Below are positions 62,344 to 64,000 of a stretch of DNA of 64,000 nt, piece after piece. The DNA is from an uncultured Selenomonadales bacterium (GTDB lineage Bacteria > Bacillota > Negativicutes > Selenomonadales > Selenomonadaceae), in NCBI GenBank assembly GCA_947307055.1, contig CAMZHX010000006.1, positions 1-64,000 of the forward strand, written 5' to 3'. How positions within the stretch are numbered: the first letter of the stretch is position 1; every line of letters starts with the position of its first letter. The position numbers and the translations under genes are program-made. Under the pieces are notes generated by a model that searched no databases, was not told the origin of the DNA, and worked only from the letters and a program-made list of their open reading frames with translations.

Positions 62344-63624
62344 TTGAACTGGAAAAAATTTTTGGCGACAGCAATTTCAATATCACTAATAATTTTGGGC
62401 GCGAAGGTCGGTGCGGTAGGAATGCCGGCTTCGGAACTCATGCGGTTAGACGAGGCTCCGCGAGGAGAAATCGCCCACCCTATGCAACAAACTTTGACTT
62501 CCGAAAATTCCGGACTTAATCCAGGCTACTCAGTCACGCCGATTCAAAACAGTAGACCCGTCGCGCCCGATGACGTTTTGCCTAACGTGACGGCGGCGGC
62601 GGCTATCGTTATCGAAGCGTCAACAGGGCACGTTCTCTACGAGCGCAATCCCGACCAAAGAATGTTCCCGGCCAGCACGACTAAAATGATGACGTTGATA
62701 ACCGCGCTCGAAGGCAACAAGCTTGACGAAATTGTCACGGTCGGACCTGGTGCTTACAACGCGGAGGGTTCAACGCTTTGGCTTGACGTTGGCGAAAAAA
62801 TTCCGTTGGGCGATTTGCTTTACGGCATGATGTTGATTTCGGGTAACGACGGCGCAATTGCGATTGCCGAACATTGCGGCGGGAATGTTCCTGACTTCGC
62901 GGCGCGCATGACCCAACGCGCTCACGACTTAGGCGCGGTCAATACAAATTTCATCAACGCCAACGGCTTGCCCGACCCCAATCACTACACGACCGCTCGC
63001 GACTTGGCGATTATGGCTAAGCATGGATTTTCGCTCCCGCACTTCGAGGAAATTTGCTCGACAAAGGAAATTTCGTTTCCGTGGATTCACGACGACACAA
63101 AACTTTTGCGCAATGAAAATCAAATGCTGTGGCTGTATCGCGGCGCGAATGGAATCAAGACGGGCTACACCGACGCGGCAGGACGTTGCCTCGTGACGGC
63201 GGCTAAGCAAAACGGCGTTCAACTAATCGCGGTCGTGCTCGACAGCCTCTATATTTGGAACGATTCAATTTTCCTGCTCGATTACGGCTTTGGTCGGGTC
63301 TCGTCGCAGACTGTGATTAAATCGGGCGAGGTCGTCAAAACTTTGCCGATAACTTCGGGGCGGCGCAAGTCAATGCCAGTCAAGACGGCGGGCGAAATAA
63401 TTATGCCGGTCTTTTCGGGCGACGATAACGCCTACAATATTGTTTACGATTTGCCGGAAAGTTTGACGGCACCGATAACGAGCGGCGAGGCGATTGGGAA
63501 AATTCGGATTGTATTGCCGGACGGTCGGGAGGCGGCGTCGGTTGATGTCGTCACGACGGCGGACGTTGAGCAGAAATCTTTCTTCCGGCTGATTTTAAAT
63601 AAGATTAAAAATTTCTTTACATGA
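62344..63624 (+). CDS. dacA: D-alanyl-D-alanine carboxypeptidase (PBP5/6 type)
   Basis: A 426-residue low-molecular-weight penicillin-binding protein that trims the terminal D-Ala from peptidoglycan stem peptides. TTG 62344 has AAGGAG eight bases upstream. N-terminal signal helix; then the three active-site motifs: PASTTKM (nucleophile Ser in SxxK), SGNDG (SxN), and IKTGYTDAAG (KTG). A C-terminal PBP5_C-like beta domain and a final amphipathic stretch that may bind the membrane follow. Acts at the outer face of the inner membrane. Confidence 0.93.
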   Translation: MNWKKFLATAISISLIILGAKVGAVGMPASELMRLDEAPRGEIAHPMQQTLTSENSGLNPGYSVTPIQNSRPVAPDDVLPNVTAAAAIVIEASTGHVLYERNPDQRMFPASTTKMMTLITALEGNKLDEIVTVGPGAYNAEGSTLWLDVGEKIPLGDLLYGMMLISGNDGAIAIAEHCGGNVPDFAARMTQRAHDLGAVNTNFINANGLPDPNHYTTARDLAIMAKHGFSLPHFEEICSTKEISFPWIHDDTKLLRNENQMLWLYRGANGIKTGYTDAAGRCLVTAAKQNGVQLIAVVLDSLYIWNDSIFLLDYGFGRVSSQTVIKSGEVVKTLPITSGRRKSMPVKTAGEIIMPVFSGDDNAYNIVYDLPESLTAPITSGEAIGKIRIVLPDGREAASVDVVTTADVEQKSFFRLILNKIKNFFT

Positions 63625-63662
63625 ATAGGACAAAACTTTTCCCTTACAAAGGAGGCTAAATC

Positions 63663-64000
63663 ATGAAAAAAATCTTTTTCAACGCTCTTATCGCCGTTTT
63701 TATCGCTATCTTTCCAATAAATCACCTAAACGCCGCTTCCCGCGCAGAAATTTCTGCTATTCAAGTTCAATATGCTTCCGATTTTAAATATTGGAACGAA
63801 AATTCACCTACTCTAGCCAAAATTGTCGATTTCGTCGAAGATATTTCCAATCCGAACAGCGAAAATTACATTCCGCCTGAAGATAGGGTCGCAACTTTCG
63901 ATTTGGACGGCACTATTTACTGCGAAACCGCTCCTTACTACTTTAAACAGATGATGTTTCTGCATCGCGTCCTCGAAGATAAAAATTTTCACCCCTCAAA
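63663..64000 (+). CDS. Secreted HAD-superfamily phosphatase, partial
   Basis: The 112 codons to the right edge show a Sec signal peptide (about 1-25, ending NAASR) and the HAD motif I in VATFDLDGTIYCETAP, with nucleophile Asp. Preceded by GGAGG. Secreted HAD proteins with this start often act as acid phosphatases; the rest of the gene lies outside. The A+T content is higher than in the neighbouring carboxypeptidase gene. Confidence 0.8.
   Translation, partial: MKKIFFNALIAVFIAIFPINHLNAASRAEISAIQVQYASDFKYWNENSPTLAKIVDFVEDISNPNSENYIPPEDRVATFDLDGTIYCETAPYYFKQMMFLHRVLEDKNFHPS

Overview
The window looks like chromosomal DNA from a diderm Firmicute of the class Negativicutes (Selenomonas-like). This is inferred from gene content, not from a search. 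Gram-positive-style housekeeping genes with strong GGAGG sites and many TTG/GTG starts (lgt, rsmA, ktrAB, yifB, an Fe-S type purF, a zinc-type L28) lie beside outer-membrane and LPS genes: an LptA-like protein, a GT9 heptosyltransferase, a GT8 transferase, an O-antigen ligase and a WbaP-type transferase. No rRNA, tRNA or CRISPR array was seen.

Layout. 1-4.0 kb: the start of a Lys/Glu-rich membrane-anchored protein (cut by the left edge), lgt with two unknown followers, a small secreted/membrane cluster that includes a His/Pro-rich protein and a 34-residue membrane peptide, and a monocistronic 82-residue unknown. 4.0-10.3 kb: a lipoprotein polysaccharide deacetylase, a GT92-like glycosyltransferase, an IS110-family insertion with a probable bridge RNA, then a pyruvyltransferase/FrhB-like pair of polysaccharide type. 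10.4-28.3 kb: a transglycosylase, then one 16.8 kb reading frame for a 5614-residue RTX-type protein with a HEFNH metallopeptidase-like domain. 28.4-31.9 kb: rsmA, an A+T-rich PIG-L/YrbL pair and napD. 31.9-36.0 kb: an opposing operon napG-napH-napC-napA for periplasmic nitrate reduction. 36.3-43.5 kb: a Tat-exported carboxylesterase, ktrB-ktrA, an S8 protease with autotransporter-like repeats but no barrel, and a processive GT2. 43.5-48.5 kb: a YbjN-like protein, a CLC protein lacking the gating glutamate, an amidohydrolase, a sodium/solute symporter and a CsoR-family regulator. 48.5-51.6 kb: an operon crp/fnr-like - ccmA - ccmB - ccmC - lptA-like. 51.7-56.8 kb: PfkB kinase, purF, nitroreductase, yraN, yifB. 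56.7-64 kb: LPS/glycan genes, L28, ubiX, wbaP, a D,D-carboxypeptidase and the start of a secreted HAD phosphatase.

Themes. Two islands serve anaerobic respiration: the nap operon needs c-type cytochromes, and the Crp/Fnr-led ccmABC operon supplies haem for them. Much of the rest builds or remodels the envelope: Lgt, transglycosylase, D,D-carboxypeptidase, deacetylases, LptA-like protein, several glycosyltransferases and giant secreted proteins. Several intergenic gaps carry 7-bp-period repeats, some as long inverted repeats. The most unusual items are the giant RTX metallopeptidase with an alternating 18-residue solenoid and recent internal duplication, the NapC with a CX3CH first haem site and an extra C-terminal haem site, the CLC protein with alanine at the gating-glutamate position, and the IS110 bridge-RNA candidate.
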